Positions 32,939-42,523 of a stretch of 64,000 bases of DNA are shown one piece after another (within the stretch, counting starts at the first letter, position 1; every line of letters starts with the position of its first letter). This DNA comes from Streptomyces sp. NBC_01264. GTDB taxonomy: Bacteria > Actinomycetota > Actinomycetes > Streptomycetales > Streptomycetaceae. Where the stretch lies: the NCBI RefSeq assembly GCF_026340675.1, contig NZ_JAPEOX010000001.1, forward strand, positions 2,170,001 to 2,234,000, in the 5' to 3' direction. A model generated the notes under the pieces. The model saw only the letters and a program-made list of their open reading frames with translations, had not been told where the DNA came from and did no database searches. Position numbers and translations under genes: made by a program.

Positions 32939-34486
32939 TCAACTCTTCGATGGGGATGGAGCGGTGGAATCCGTGGAATCCGTGGGACCGGAGGGCTCTT
33001 CGCCCGCGGCCGGCACGGCGCAGGACGGATCGGTCCCGGACAGCGGCAGCCGGACGGTCATCCGGGTCTCCCCCGGCCGCGAGCGGGCCGTGATCGAACC
33101 GTGGTGGCGCTGGGTCACGATGCGGTAGCTGAGGTGGAGCCCGAGCCCCGTTCCCTTGCCCACGTCCTTGGTCGTGTAGAAGGGTTCGAAGATCCTCGGC
33201 AGGGATGCGGCGGGGATGCCCGAGCCGGTGTCGGCGATCTCCACCACCATGCAGACGCCTTCGACCCGGGCCCGCAGGGTGAGGGTTCCGGCGCCTTCCA
33301 TGGCCGCCGCGGCATTGTCGACCAGGTTGGTCCACACCTGGTTCAGCTCGCTCGGATAGCCCGTCAGTTCGGGCAGGTCCGGGTCGTACGAGCGGACGAT
33401 CCCGATGCCCGCGAGCTTGGAACGCAGCACGACCAGCGTGTTCTCCAGCCCGTCGGTCACCGCGAAGCGCTGCTCGGGGGCCCGGTCGAGATTGGCGTAA
33501 TCACGGGTCGCCGAAACGAGTTGGGAGATCCGCGGACCGGCCGCCCGCAGCTCGGCGGCGAGCGAGCGGATCTCCAGGAGGGCCGCCAGATGGTCCAGGG
33601 CCGCGGGCAGGGCCGGCTCGCCGACCCCCTCCAGCCGCTCCAGCAGCCCGCCCAGGTTCAGTCCGAGGTCGGAGACCCCCGAGCCCAGCAGCCCCGCCCG
33701 CTCCGCGCCCGCCTCCTCGGCCCAGTCGGCGATCTCCTCCTCGGCGTCCGCCTGCGCCAGCGGATCGGTGACCTCGGGCGGGGTCACCTTGTCCAGCTCG
33801 ACGGCCAGCTGGTCGAACACGGCGCGCTCCGCGCCGGTGGCGGCCGCGCCCCACGCCTGGGCGGTGCGCGTGAGCTGGTCCAGGGCGGGCGCCAGTTCCT
33901 GCGCGGCCCGGGCCACGGCCGCGGCGGGATTGTTCAGCTCGTGCGCGAGGCCGGCCGCGAGGGTGCCCAGCGCCTCGACGGTGGCCCGTTTGCGGGCCTG
34001 GACCTCGGAGGACTTGATGCGCCAGGCCAGTACGGGGATCAGTACGGCGGCCACCCCGTGGCAGCGGGTCAGCATCTCGAAGAAGACCGGTTTCGCGTAC
34101 GCCACCACGGTCGTGGCGGGCCCGCTCGCCGCGGCCGTGGCCACGTACGCCCCGTCCGTCAGCAGGGGAAGTTCGCCGGTGAACCGGTGCGCGGCCGAGG
34201 GTTTGCCGTCGTGCTCCTCGGCGGCCGCGCTCTCCTCCTCGGTGGAGTGCCGGGTGAGGACCTCTTCGCGGCCGTCGACGACCTTGGTGACCACCAGCCC
34301 ACCGGAGAGCAGGACGTGGAAGCCCGTGGCCTCCTCCCCGTCGCGGAACAGCACCTCCCCGTCGGCGAGCACCCTCGGTTCGGAGACCGAGACCAGCCAG
34401 TCCAGCTGCTCCTCGGTGAGGCCCTCGAAGATCTCCAGCCCGCGCAGGGCGGTGCGCAGCGCGGCGGTGCCCGGGGCCCCGGTCAT
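32939..34486 (-). CDS. Histidine kinase with cyclic-nucleotide-binding domain
   Basis: A 515-residue cytosolic kinase: N-terminal cNMP-binding domain (about 15-145: IFEGLTEEQLDWLVSVSE, GEVLFRDGEEATGFHVLLSG), dimerisation helix with phosphorylated H182 in AAGLAHELNNPAAA, and an ATPase domain with NLVDNAAAAM, IADTGSGIP and GKGTGLGLHLSY. In other actinomycetes this kinase type sits next to a response-regulator/thioredoxin-reductase fusion and a UBP zinc finger protein; here those two are at 56.6-58.6 kb, across the operon. Its ATG overlaps the MFS stop (ATGA). Confidence 0.85.
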   Translation of the reverse strand: MTGAPGTAALRTALRGLEIFEGLTEEQLDWLVSVSEPRVLADGEVLFRDGEEATGFHVLLSGGLVVTKVVDGREEVLTRHSTEEESAAAEEHDGKPSAAHRFTGELPLLTDGAYVATAAASGPATTVVAYAKPVFFEMLTRCHGVAAVLIPVLAWRIKSSEVQARKRATVEALGTLAAGLAHELNNPAAAVARAAQELAPALDQLTRTAQAWGAAATGAERAVFDQLAVELDKVTPPEVTDPLAQADAEEEIADWAEEAGAERAGLLGSGVSDLGLNLGGLLERLEGVGEPALPAALDHLAALLEIRSLAAELRAAGPRISQLVSATRDYANLDRAPEQRFAVTDGLENTLVVLRSKLAGIGIVRSYDPDLPELTGYPSELNQVWTNLVDNAAAAMEGAGTLTLRARVEGVCMVVEIADTGSGIPAASLPRIFEPFYTTKDVGKGTGLGLHLSYRIVTQRHHGSITARSRPGETRMTVRLPLSGTDPSCAVPAAGEEPSGPTDSTDSTAPSPSKS

Positions 34487-35781
34487 GCGGTGCTCCCTTC
34501 CGTCCTGTTGCGGGCCGCCAGCCGCAGGGTGGCCAGCAGGGCCAGGGCGCACACCGCGGCGACGGTGGCCATGAAGCCGACCGAGGTGCGGTGCAGTCCG
34601 TGGATGTTGGTGAGCAGTCCGGCCAGCACCGCCGGCACGCTCATCGCGAGGTACGCGAACACGTAGACGGCGGCGGTCAGTTCGCCCCGGTGCGCCGGCT
34701 CGGCCAGCGCGCTCAGGGCGCGGAAGGAGCCGAGGAAGGCGGCGCCCCAGCCGGCTCCGAGCACCGCGGTGGCCACGAGGAACACGGGGGCGGAGCCGAG
34801 CCCGAGCGCGAGGAGCACCAGGGCCAGTCCGCCCAGCAGCCCGAGCAGGCCGAGGACGGCGGTGCGCAGGGCCTCGGTGCGGCCCAGCAGGAGCTGGGCG
34901 GCGGTGGCGGCTCCGGCGAGGAGGGCCACGGTGGCTCCGCCGACGAGGTAGTTGGTGCTCTGGAGCAGGGACAGGGCCAGGTGCGGGCCGAGCGAGAGGT
35001 AGAACCCTCCGACCGACCAGACGGCCACGATGGTCAGGATCAGCACGGCGAAGCGGCCGCGCGCCGCGGCGGGGATGTGGATCCGGTGCGGGGCCAGTTT
35101 GAAGCGGCCGCCGGCCGCCCGGCCCGCCGCCCGCCCCGGCGCGCTCTCCGCCATCCGGGCCACCCCGACCAGGGAGACGGCGAAGGCCCCGACGAGCAGG
35201 AGGTAGGTCAGCACGGTCGGAGCGGGTGCGTACTGCACCAGCAGCCCGGCCCCGATGCCGCCGAGGCCGATGCCCACCGTCGGGCCGGCGCTGTTGACCT
35301 GGGCGCCGAGCGCGGGCCGCGAACGCGGGGCCAGTTCCAGCAGGGCGGCGCCCATGGCCCCGGCGGCCAGGCCCACCGCCAGCCCCTGCACGGCGCGGGC
35401 GGCGAGCAGCAGGCCGAGCCCCTGGGCCGCGGCGAACAGGCCCATGGCGACGATCGCCAGGACCAGCCCGGCCGCGAGTACGGGCCGCCGGCCGAGGGTG
35501 TCGGACAGCGAGCCGAACAGCAGGAGTCCGGCGAGCACGGTGACGGCGTACAGGGCGAAGACCACCGTGATCATGCCGGAGGACAGGCCCCACTCCTGCT
35601 GGTAGAGGACGTAGAGGGCGGAGGGGACGGAGGAGGAGAGCATCAGCAGGACGAGGACCGCGCCCACCACCCAGAAGCCGGAGCTTCTCGGTGCGCCTGC
35701 GGCGCCGGCGGCTGGACGCAAGGTGACCCCCGTGGTGGTCGCGGACGGCGCGGTCCGTGCTGTCGTGGGCAACGGTTCCAC
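34483..35781 (-). CDS. MFS transporter
   Basis: A 432-residue protein with 12 predicted membrane segments, the loop 2-3 motif LLFGSLSDTLGRRPVL typical of the major facilitator superfamily, and a central hydrophilic loop (about 200-225). It resembles drug/metabolite exporters of the DHA1 type. Overlap with the kinase gene downstream and 26 bp to the molybdenum enzyme gene upstream place it in the operon; export of a pathway product is a reasonable guess. Confidence 0.88.
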   Translation of the reverse strand: MEPLPTTARTAPSATTTGVTLRPAAGAAGAPRSSGFWVVGAVLVLLMLSSSVPSALYVLYQQEWGLSSGMITVVFALYAVTVLAGLLLFGSLSDTLGRRPVLAAGLVLAIVAMGLFAAAQGLGLLLAARAVQGLAVGLAAGAMGAALLELAPRSRPALGAQVNSAGPTVGIGLGGIGAGLLVQYAPAPTVLTYLLLVGAFAVSLVGVARMAESAPGRAAGRAAGGRFKLAPHRIHIPAAARGRFAVLILTIVAVWSVGGFYLSLGPHLALSLLQSTNYLVGGATVALLAGAATAAQLLLGRTEALRTAVLGLLGLLGGLALVLLALGLGSAPVFLVATAVLGAGWGAAFLGSFRALSALAEPAHRGELTAAVYVFAYLAMSVPAVLAGLLTNIHGLHRTSVGFMATVAAVCALALLATLRLAARNRTEGSTA

Positions 35782-35807
35782 TGCTTCAACTCCCCCGTGG
35801 TGGGCGG

Positions 35808-36635
35808 TCAGGCGGGTGCCTGCACGGCCCTCGTGAGCGCGCGGGCGGTGAGTACGCCCGCGAGGTGGCCGAGGTACTCGGCCGAGGTGCCGCGCCCCGG
35901 GACGAACAGCTCCCGGGGTTCGGCGCGGAAGGCCGCGAGCACGTTCTGCGTGCCGTACGGGCCTCCGCCGATCCGTTCCTCGACCCCGCGCAGCCGCACC
36001 GCGCGGGCGGTGGCCCCGGTGACCGCGATGCGCGGCCCGTCGGGGGTGATCCGTACGGCGACGGCGCAGACCGGGTAGCGGGTCGCCCGGTCGGCGGTCT
36101 TCTCGAAGGCGGCGGCGCCGCCCGCGACCACCGGGACGAGCAGGGCGGTGATGACGGTGCCCGCCGGAACCCCGGAGGCGGCCAGCTCCTCGGCGGTGAT
36201 CACCGACACCCCGCCGGGGCCGGCCAGTTCGGCCGTGGCGCCGGCGGCGATGGCGGCGACGGGCAGGTCGGTGGCCCGGCCGGTGGCGGCGAGGTTGCCC
36301 CCGGCGGTGCCGAGGTTGCGGACCTGGGGGTCGCCGTTGGCGCGGGCCGCGGCGGCGATCTCCGGCGCCCCGGCCAGCACCAGGGGATCCGCGGCCAGCT
36401 CGGCCAGGGTGGTCAGCGCCCCGATCCGGAGCCCCCCGGGTACCGGCTCGATCCCCCGGAGCTCTTCCATCCGGCGCAGGTCGACGAGGAGGGAGGCCCG
36501 CTCCTCCCCCGTGCGCAGGCCGGGCAGCAGGCTCTGCCCGCCGGCCAGCACCCGGGCACCGGGACGGCCGGCGAGCAGGGTCAGCGCCTCGTCGAGGCCG
36601 ACGGGGCGTACGTAGTCGAACTCCGTGAGGATCAC
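35808..36635 (-). CDS. Molybdenum hydroxylase FAD-binding medium subunit
   Basis: A 275-residue subunit of the xanthine dehydrogenase/CO dehydrogenase family. FAD contacts: LAGGQSLLPGLR (about 30-41) and NLGTAGGNLAATGRATDLPV (about 110-128). It passes electrons from the 2Fe-2S small subunit to an acceptor via FAD. The GTG at 36635 overlaps the stop of the large subunit gene (GTGA), so the three subunits are made together. Confidence 0.9.
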   Translation of the reverse strand: MILTEFDYVRPVGLDEALTLLAGRPGARVLAGGQSLLPGLRTGEERASLLVDLRRMEELRGIEPVPGGLRIGALTTLAELAADPLVLAGAPEIAAAARANGDPQVRNLGTAGGNLAATGRATDLPVAAIAAGATAELAGPGGVSVITAEELAASGVPAGTVITALLVPVVAGGAAAFEKTADRATRYPVCAVAVRITPDGPRIAVTGATARAVRLRGVEERIGGGPYGTQNVLAAFRAEPRELFVPGRGTSAEYLGHLAGVLTARALTRAVQAPA

Positions 36636-39049
36636 TGGGCTTCCCCTCTCAGGCGGCGCCAGACCTTTTCCGGGGTGACGGGCATGTCGATGTGCTGCAC
36701 GCCCAGGTCGGACAGGGCGTCGACGACGGCGTTGACCACGGCCGCGGCGGGCGGCACGGTGGCGATCTCGCCGGCGCCCTTGGCTCCCAGCGGGTTGTGC
36801 GGGGTGGGCGTGGTGGTCTTGTCGAGGGTGAAGAAGGGGGCGTCGATGGCGCGTGGCAGCGCGTAGTGGCCCAGGTCGCGGCTGACGAGCTGCCCGTCCG
36901 GGTCGTACTCGGCGTGCTCCATGAGGGCCTGGCCGAGGCCGTGCAGGATGCTGCCCTCGATCTGGCCGAGGACGATCTTCGGGTTGCCGATGTTCCCGGC
37001 GTCGTCGACGGCGGTATAGGCCACCACCTCGGTCTCGCCGGTCAGTTCGTCGATCTCGACGACCGCCACGTGCGTCCCGAAGGGGTAGTTGAAGTCCGGT
37101 GGGTCGAAGTGGGTGGTCTCGTCGAGGGCGGGCTCGATCTCGGGCGGGAGCCCCCAGCCGTACCACATGGCCATCGCCAGCTCGGCGAAGGTCTTGGTGT
37201 TCTCCTCGTTGCCCGCTTCGAAGACCTTGCCGTCCGCGTAGACGACCTTGTCCTCGGGGACGCCGAGGAAGACGGCTCCGGCCTTGACCAGCTTGGCCTT
37301 GAGCTTCCGGGCGGTCAGGGCGATGGCGGGCGCCGCCATGCTGTAGGAGCGCGAGCCGTAAGTCCCCTGGCCGTACGGGGCCTTGAGCGTGTCCCCCTCG
37401 TACACCTGGACCGTCGCCGGGTCGATGCCGAGCTCGTCTGCGGCGACCTGCGCGAAGACGGTGCCGTGGCTCTGGCCGGTGGAGGCGGAGCCGACGGTGA
37501 CGGTGACCTCGCCGGTCGGGTGGACGCGGATGTTCGCGCTCTCCCAGGTACCGCCGAGCATGCCCTCCTTGGACATCCGGGTGGAGGGGCCGACCCCGCA
37601 GATCGCCACGTAGGAGGCGATGCCGACGCCGAGCCGCTTGCCGCGGGTGCGGGCCTCGGTCTTGCGGGCGGGCATGTCGGCGTAGCCGGAGAGCTCGATG
37701 GCCCGGTCGAAGTTGAGTTGGTAGTCGCCCGAGTCGTAGGTCCAGCCGAGGCCGTTGTCGTACGGGAACTTCTCCTTCGGCACCAGGTTCCTGCGGCGCA
37801 CCGCCGCCGGGTCCATGCCGATCTCGGAGGCGTAGCGGTCCACGAGCCGCTCCATCAGGAACGCGGCCTCGGCGCGCCCGCTGCCGCGCTGGGCGCCGAG
37901 CGGGACGGTGTTGGTGAAGGCGACGTAGACCTCGCAGAACGCGGCGTCGATGTCGTACATGCCGCTGATGGAGCGGCCCATCAGGGCGGTGGCGACGCCG
38001 GGGCCGATGGTGGAGGGGTAGGCGCCGAGGTTGGCGTAGCTCGTGCAGCGCACGGCGGTGATCCGGCCGTCGCGGGTGCCGGCCAGGGTGACGTGCTGGC
38101 GGTGGTCGCGGCCCTGGACGGTGGAGTTCATCAGCCCGGTGCGGGTGTCGACCCATTTCACGGGCCGGCCGAGCGCCTTGGAGAGCAGCAGGACCAGCGC
38201 CATGTCGGGGTACAGGTACCCCTTGGTGCCGAAGCTGCCGCCGACGGTCGGGGCGACGACGCGGAGCTTGTTGAAGGGGATGCCGAGGACCAGGGCGGAG
38301 AGCAGGAAGCGGTGGTTGTGCGGGCCCTGGGTGGAGGCGTACAGCGTGTACTCGCCGGTGGCGGCGTTGTAGTCGCCGACCGCGCCGCGCGGCTCGATGG
38401 GGCTGTTGATGGTGCGCTGGTTGACGAGATCGAGCTCTACCGTGACCTCCGCCTCGGCGATGGCCGCGTCGGTGCGGTCCTTGTCGCCGCAGGTCCAGTA
38501 CGCGTTCAGGTTGCCGGGCACGGCCTCGTGGAGCTGCGGGGCGCCTTCGGCGAGGGCCTCGTCGGCGCGGGTCACCACGGGCAGCGGCTCGTACTCGACG
38601 GAGATGGCGGCGAGCGCCGCGGCGGCCTGGCGCGGGGTCTCGGCGACGACCACGGCGATGGCGTCGCCGACGTGGCGCACGGTGTCGCCGGACAGCACTG
38701 GGCGGGAGCCGGGAAGTCCGTAGGGGTGGGGCGGGAAGTGGCTCTCGACCCCGCCGGGTATCCAGATGCAGGGCAGCGGCATGACGTCGGTGAAGTCGGC
38801 CGCGGTGGCCACCTTCAGTACGCCCGGCAGCTGCTCGGCGGCCTTGGCGTCGATGGAGAGGATCTTCGCGTGGGCCACGGGGCTGCCGAGGATCGCCATG
38901 TGGGCGGTGCCCGGCAGGTCGATGTCTCCCACGTACGTGGCCTCGCCGCGCAGGAGCTGCGGGTCCTCACGGCTGTCCAGTGGCTGTCCGAGCAGGCCGT
39001 TGCCCTGGATCGGCGCCTGGAGCGGGGTCTCCCCCGTGACTGCGGTCAT
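36632..39049 (-). CDS. Molybdenum hydroxylase large (molybdopterin) subunit
   Basis: An 805-residue catalytic subunit of the xanthine dehydrogenase family. Molybdopterin contacts VGGSFGTKG (about 280), the [15 protein letters not shown] segment and the catalytic Glu in [11 protein letters not shown] near the C-terminus are present. The CO-dehydrogenase active-site loop (AYxCSFR) is absent, so an aldehyde or N-heterocycle oxidase is more likely. ATG at 39049 with GAGGGAG upstream; 5 bp after the small subunit stop. Substrate unknown; carbonyl oxidation fits the neighbours. Confidence 0.9.
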   Translation of the reverse strand: MTAVTGETPLQAPIQGNGLLGQPLDSREDPQLLRGEATYVGDIDLPGTAHMAILGSPVAHAKILSIDAKAAEQLPGVLKVATAADFTDVMPLPCIWIPGGVESHFPPHPYGLPGSRPVLSGDTVRHVGDAIAVVVAETPRQAAAALAAISVEYEPLPVVTRADEALAEGAPQLHEAVPGNLNAYWTCGDKDRTDAAIAEAEVTVELDLVNQRTINSPIEPRGAVGDYNAATGEYTLYASTQGPHNHRFLLSALVLGIPFNKLRVVAPTVGGSFGTKGYLYPDMALVLLLSKALGRPVKWVDTRTGLMNSTVQGRDHRQHVTLAGTRDGRITAVRCTSYANLGAYPSTIGPGVATALMGRSISGMYDIDAAFCEVYVAFTNTVPLGAQRGSGRAEAAFLMERLVDRYASEIGMDPAAVRRRNLVPKEKFPYDNGLGWTYDSGDYQLNFDRAIELSGYADMPARKTEARTRGKRLGVGIASYVAICGVGPSTRMSKEGMLGGTWESANIRVHPTGEVTVTVGSASTGQSHGTVFAQVAADELGIDPATVQVYEGDTLKAPYGQGTYGSRSYSMAAPAIALTARKLKAKLVKAGAVFLGVPEDKVVYADGKVFEAGNEENTKTFAELAMAMWYGWGLPPEIEPALDETTHFDPPDFNYPFGTHVAVVEIDELTGETEVVAYTAVDDAGNIGNPKIVLGQIEGSILHGLGQALMEHAEYDPDGQLVSRDLGHYALPRAIDAPFFTLDKTTTPTPHNPLGAKGAGEIATVPPAAAVVNAVVDALSDLGVQHIDMPVTPEKVWRRLRGEAQ

Positions 39050-39054
39050 CTCCC

Positions 39055-39594
39055 TCACCCCTCCTGTCCGGACGCGGCGGCGGTGGCCGGCTGCGCGGTG
39101 CCCTGCTCCACGGGCGCCTGCGCGCGGGCCGCGGAGCAGGCGCGCTGCACTCCCCGTACGACGCTGTGGTAGCCCGTGCAGCGGCACAGGTTGCCGGTGA
39201 GCCACTCGCGGATCTCGGGCTCGGTGGGCGGCTCGCGGTCGGTGGTGTTGTCGACCAGTTCACCCAGGGCCATGACCATCCCGGGAGTGCAGAAGCCGCA
39301 CTGGGTGCCGTGTTCCTCGCGCAGGGCCTCCTGGAGGCCGGTGAGTTCACCGCCGGGGGTGGTGACCCCTTCGATGGTGGTCACCGCGGAGCCGGCGGCC
39401 GCCGCGGTGAGGATCAGGCAGCTCTTGACGGAACGGCCGTCGAGCCGGACGACGCAGGTTCCGCACTGGCCGGTGTCGCAGCCGACCTTGGTGCCGGTCA
39501 GCCCGAGGCCGTCGCGGAGCCGTTCGACGAGCAGTTCGTTCGGCTGCGCCGAGAACTGCTCGGGTCTTCCGTTGACGTTCAGTGAGAGGTCCAT
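39055..39594 (-). CDS. Molybdenum hydroxylase 2Fe-2S small subunit
   Basis: A 179-residue subunit with eight cysteines for two 2Fe-2S clusters: C39, C44, C47, C59 (plant ferredoxin type, GCDTGQCGTC) and C99, C102, C137, C139 (GFCTPGM, LCRCTGY). It ends in an Ala/Gln-rich tail. The ATG at 39594 is internal to a longer open frame and matches the family start. Its start overlaps the end of the F420-oxidoreductase-like gene by 16 nt. Confidence 0.92.
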   Translation of the reverse strand: MDLSLNVNGRPEQFSAQPNELLVERLRDGLGLTGTKVGCDTGQCGTCVVRLDGRSVKSCLILTAAAAGSAVTTIEGVTTPGGELTGLQEALREEHGTQCGFCTPGMVMALGELVDNTTDREPPTEPEIREWLTGNLCRCTGYHSVVRGVQRACSAARAQAPVEQGTAQPATAAASGQEG

Positions 39595-40193
39595 GCCAGC
39601 GCCTGCGCTTCCGTGAGCGGCCGGTTGAAGAGGGGCCCGCCGGGCTGCTGGAGAATTCCTCCGGAGTGCAGCGGACCGGTGTCCACGGGAGCGAATCCGA
39701 GATCCGTGATGATTCCCGCGACTATTTCCTTGGCTTTCCCGTCGTCGCCCGCCGTGAAATGGGCCAGACGCGGGCCCTGCGCGGTGCCGGCGACGGCGAG
39801 CGTCTCGAAGTGCATGGTGTTCAGGGATTTGACGATCCGGGTCCCCGGATACCATTCGGCGACGAGTTCGCTGGATCCCCGGCCGCCCAGGTCCCGGGCA
39901 TTGCCCGGGCCGTCGAACGCGTTGGTCGCGTCCACCAGCACGGTGTCCCGTACGGCGTCCTGGGGCAGCAGCCCCTGGACGCTGTCGAACGGCACCATCA
40001 GGACGAGGACTTCGGACCGGGCCGCGGCCTCGGCGGGGTACGCCGCCGAGGCCGCGGGGCCCAGTTCGGCCAGCAGGTCCGCGAGGCTCCGCGGGCCCCG
40101 TGCGTTGGCGAGCACGACCTGGTGGTCCGCCGCCACGAGGATCCTGGCCAGGGTCGATCCGATCCGGCCCGTTCCGACGATGCCGATCCGCAT
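39579..40193 (-). CDS. NADPH-dependent F420 reductase-like protein
   Basis: A 204-residue Rossmann-fold protein: IGIVGTGRIGSTLARIL (3-19), NARGPRSLADL, then LVLMVPFDSV and VKSLNTMHFETLA, the order seen in F420:NADP oxidoreductases (Fno). Such enzymes exchange hydride between F420 and NADP; several relatives act only as NAD(P) oxidoreductases. In this operon it could supply or recycle F420H2. The C-terminal GGPLFNRPLTEAQA is typical of the group. Confidence 0.75.
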   Translation of the reverse strand: MRIGIVGTGRIGSTLARILVAADHQVVLANARGPRSLADLLAELGPAASAAYPAEAAARSEVLVLMVPFDSVQGLLPQDAVRDTVLVDATNAFDGPGNARDLGGRGSSELVAEWYPGTRIVKSLNTMHFETLAVAGTAQGPRLAHFTAGDDGKAKEIVAGIITDLGFAPVDTGPLHSGGILQQPGGPLFNRPLTEAQALAWTSH

Positions 40194-40230
40194 GAGGGCT
40201 CCTCCGGTGGTCTGCGTGCGAGCGGTGAGG

Positions 40231-41715
40231 TCAGTCCATTCCGATCCAGACCGACTTGGTCTGGGTGTAGCTCTCCAGGGACTCGGGGCCGCACTCGCGC
40301 CCGTAGCCGGAGGCCTTGTAGCCGCCGTAGGGCACCGACGGGTCGTACTGGTTGTAGCAATTGACCCAGACCGTGCCGGCCTTGATCTGCGAGGCGACCC
40401 GGTGGGCGCGGCGCAGGTCCTTGGTGTGGACCCCGGCGGCGAGGCCGTACGCGCTGTCGTTGGCGATGCGCACGGCGTCCTCCTCGGTGTCGAAGGGGAT
40501 GATCGACAGGACGGGTCCGAAGATCTCCTCCTGGGCGATCCGCATGGAGTTGTCGACGCCGGTGAAGATGGTCGGCAGGAAGTACAGGCCGTCGGAGGAG
40601 GCCCCTTCGGGGGTCCAGCCGGTGCCGCCGACGCGCAGGACGGCGCCTTCCTTCTCGCCGACCTCGATGTACGAGCTGACCTTGTCGAACTGGCCGCGGT
40701 GGGCGAGCGGCCCGAAGAGGGTGGCCGGGTCGCGCGGGTCCCCGGGCCGCAGGGCGGCCGCGCGGGCCACGAGCCGTTCGACCATCTCGTCGTGGATCGG
40801 GCGGTGCAGCAGCAGCCGGGAGCCGGCGGTGCAGATCTCGCCCTTGTTGTAGTAGATGCCGAAGAAGGCCAGTTCCTCGGCGGCGTCGAGGTCTGCGTCG
40901 GCGAAGACGATGTTGGCGGACTTGCCGCCGAGCTCCATCGTCACCTTCTTCAGGGTGCCGGCCGCCTTGCGGATGATCGACTGGCCCACGGAGGTGGACC
41001 CGGTGAAGGCGATCTTGTCGATGCCGGGGTGCCCGGTGAGGGTCTCGCCCAGTTCCACGCCCGGACCGGTGATGACGTTCAGCACCCCGTCCGGAATCTC
41101 CGCCTCCTGGAACAGCTCGGCGATCTTCAGGGCGGTGAGCGGGGTGGCGGGCGAGGGCTTGTGGACCACCGTGTTCCCGGCCGCGAGGGCCGGGGCGATC
41201 TTCGTCATCGACAGGAGCAGCGGGAAGTTGAAGGGGGTGATGGCGCAGACCACGCCCAGCGGTTCGCGCAGGGTGTACGCCAGCTGCCCGCCGGCCGGGG
41301 CCCGGGAGGAGCCGTCCACCCGGGTCACGGCGCCGGCGTAGTAGTGCATGAGCTGGGCGGCCATGGGGGCATCGACCGTGGAGGAGAAGGCGAACGGTTT
41401 CCCCATGTCCACCGTCTCCAGCAGGGCGATCTCCTCCAGGTCGCGCTCGATGAGCTCCCCGACCCGGTTCAGCCGCAGCGCGCGTTCCTGGGCGGAGAGT
41501 CTGCTCCAGGGGCCTTCCTCGTACGCCGTGCGGGCGGCGGCCACGGCCGCGTCCGCGTCGGCGGCGGCGGCCTGGGCCACCGGCACGATCTCCTGGCCGT
41601 CCACGGGGCTGATGTCCGGTTCGGTGCGGTGGTCCTGGGCCGGGACCCAGGCGCCGCCGATGAACAGTTTCCCCGGGTTGGCCAAAGGCTGGTCGCTGAG
41701 CGCGCGCTGGGGCAT
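40231..41715 (-). CDS. NAD(P)-dependent aldehyde dehydrogenase
   Basis: A 494-residue ALDH-superfamily enzyme oxidising an aldehyde to the acid. Key parts: cofactor loop FTGSTSVGQSI, general base E in TMELGGKSANIV (about 262), and nucleophile Cys in NKGEICTAGSRLL (about 296), then EIFGPVLSIIPF. It resembles phenylacetaldehyde/betaine aldehyde dehydrogenases. 37 bp upstream of the F420-like gene. The specific aldehyde is unknown. Confidence 0.93.
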   Translation of the reverse strand: MPQRALSDQPLANPGKLFIGGAWVPAQDHRTEPDISPVDGQEIVPVAQAAAADADAAVAAARTAYEEGPWSRLSAQERALRLNRVGELIERDLEEIALLETVDMGKPFAFSSTVDAPMAAQLMHYYAGAVTRVDGSSRAPAGGQLAYTLREPLGVVCAITPFNFPLLLSMTKIAPALAAGNTVVHKPSPATPLTALKIAELFQEAEIPDGVLNVITGPGVELGETLTGHPGIDKIAFTGSTSVGQSIIRKAAGTLKKVTMELGGKSANIVFADADLDAAEELAFFGIYYNKGEICTAGSRLLLHRPIHDEMVERLVARAAALRPGDPRDPATLFGPLAHRGQFDKVSSYIEVGEKEGAVLRVGGTGWTPEGASSDGLYFLPTIFTGVDNSMRIAQEEIFGPVLSIIPFDTEEDAVRIANDSAYGLAAGVHTKDLRRAHRVASQIKAGTVWVNCYNQYDPSVPYGGYKASGYGRECGPESLESYTQTKSVWIGMD

Positions 41716-41782
41716 GGCTGTGGCTGCCTTCCGGTTTCGGGTGCGAGGGGCGGAGCGCCAGGGGGCAGGACACCCCCTACGG

Positions 41783-42523
41783 CTAGCCCTGCGCGAGCTG
41801 ACGTAAGAACGTCTCCGCGAGGGCCTTGGAGGAGTAGGGGTTCTGGCCGGTGGTGAGCTTGCGGTCCACCACCACGTGCGAGTCCCAGATCGCGTCGGCC
41901 TTCTCGTAGCGGGCGCCGAGCCGGGTGAGTTCGGCCTCCAGGATCAGCGGGAGCCGGCCGGCCATGTTGGTGACCAGCTCCTCGCTGTGCGAGAAGGCGG
42001 TCATCCGGTAGCCCGCGAAGGGCCACTGGCCCTCGCCGTCGCGCAGGGCCAGCAGGGCGGTGTGCCCGTGGCAGACCGTGGCCAGGGGCTTGTCCTGGGC
42101 GATGGCCCAGCGCAGGATCTGCGCGAGCTCGTCGGACTTGGGCAGGTCACCGATGGCCCCGTGGCCACCGCTGATGTAGATGCCGTCGTAGTCGGCGATG
42201 TCCTTCTCGCCCAGGGCCTCCAGGGCGATCGGGTTTCTCAGCTGCGGGGTGTTCTCTATGACGCGGCTGTACTCCAGGGCACTGGCCGTGTCCGTGTCCG
42301 CGGAGCCCTGGGGGCGGACCCACCGGAGGAACTGGGGATCGATGCTGGTCGCGTCGACCGTCGGGGTCCGGCCCGCGATCGTCGCCACGTCCACGGTGTG
42401 GCCCGCGTTCTTGAAGAGGGTGTAGGGAACGGCGAATTCCTCGGCCCAGAAACCCGAGGGGTGTTGTTCCCCGTCCAGCAGATGAAGCGTGGCCTTGGCC
42501 GTCATGACGACGAGAATCTTCAT
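41783..42523 (-). CDS. DJ-1/PfpI-family protein C (Hsp31-like)
   Basis: A 246-residue class I glutamine-amidotransferase-like protein. Nucleophile C151 in ATVCHGHTALLAL, the acidic residue in FWAEEFAVPY (about 28) and YISGGHGA are the features of Hsp31/glyoxalase III-type enzymes that hydrate methylglyoxal to lactate or repair glycated residues. It starts by ATGA overlap with the ParA-like gene. One of three such proteins in the operon. Confidence 0.87.
   Translation of the reverse strand: MKILVVMTAKATLHLLDGEQHPSGFWAEEFAVPYTLFKNAGHTVDVATIAGRTPTVDATSIDPQFLRWVRPQGSADTDTASALEYSRVIENTPQLRNPIALEALGEKDIADYDGIYISGGHGAIGDLPKSDELAQILRWAIAQDKPLATVCHGHTALLALRDGEGQWPFAGYRMTAFSHSEELVTNMAGRLPLILEAELTRLGARYEKADAIWDSHVVVDRKLTTGQNPYSSKALAETFLRQLAQG

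Noticed and set aside
31802..34666. Plus-strand 954-codon open frame
   Set aside because: Antisense of TMEM175, SnoaL and kinase genes, all with clear motifs.
36632..39049. Carbon monoxide dehydrogenase large subunit
   Set aside because: The AYxCSFR loop with the Cu-binding Cys is missing.
36692..39172. Plus-strand 826-codon open frame
   Set aside because: Antisense of the molybdenum hydroxylase large subunit.
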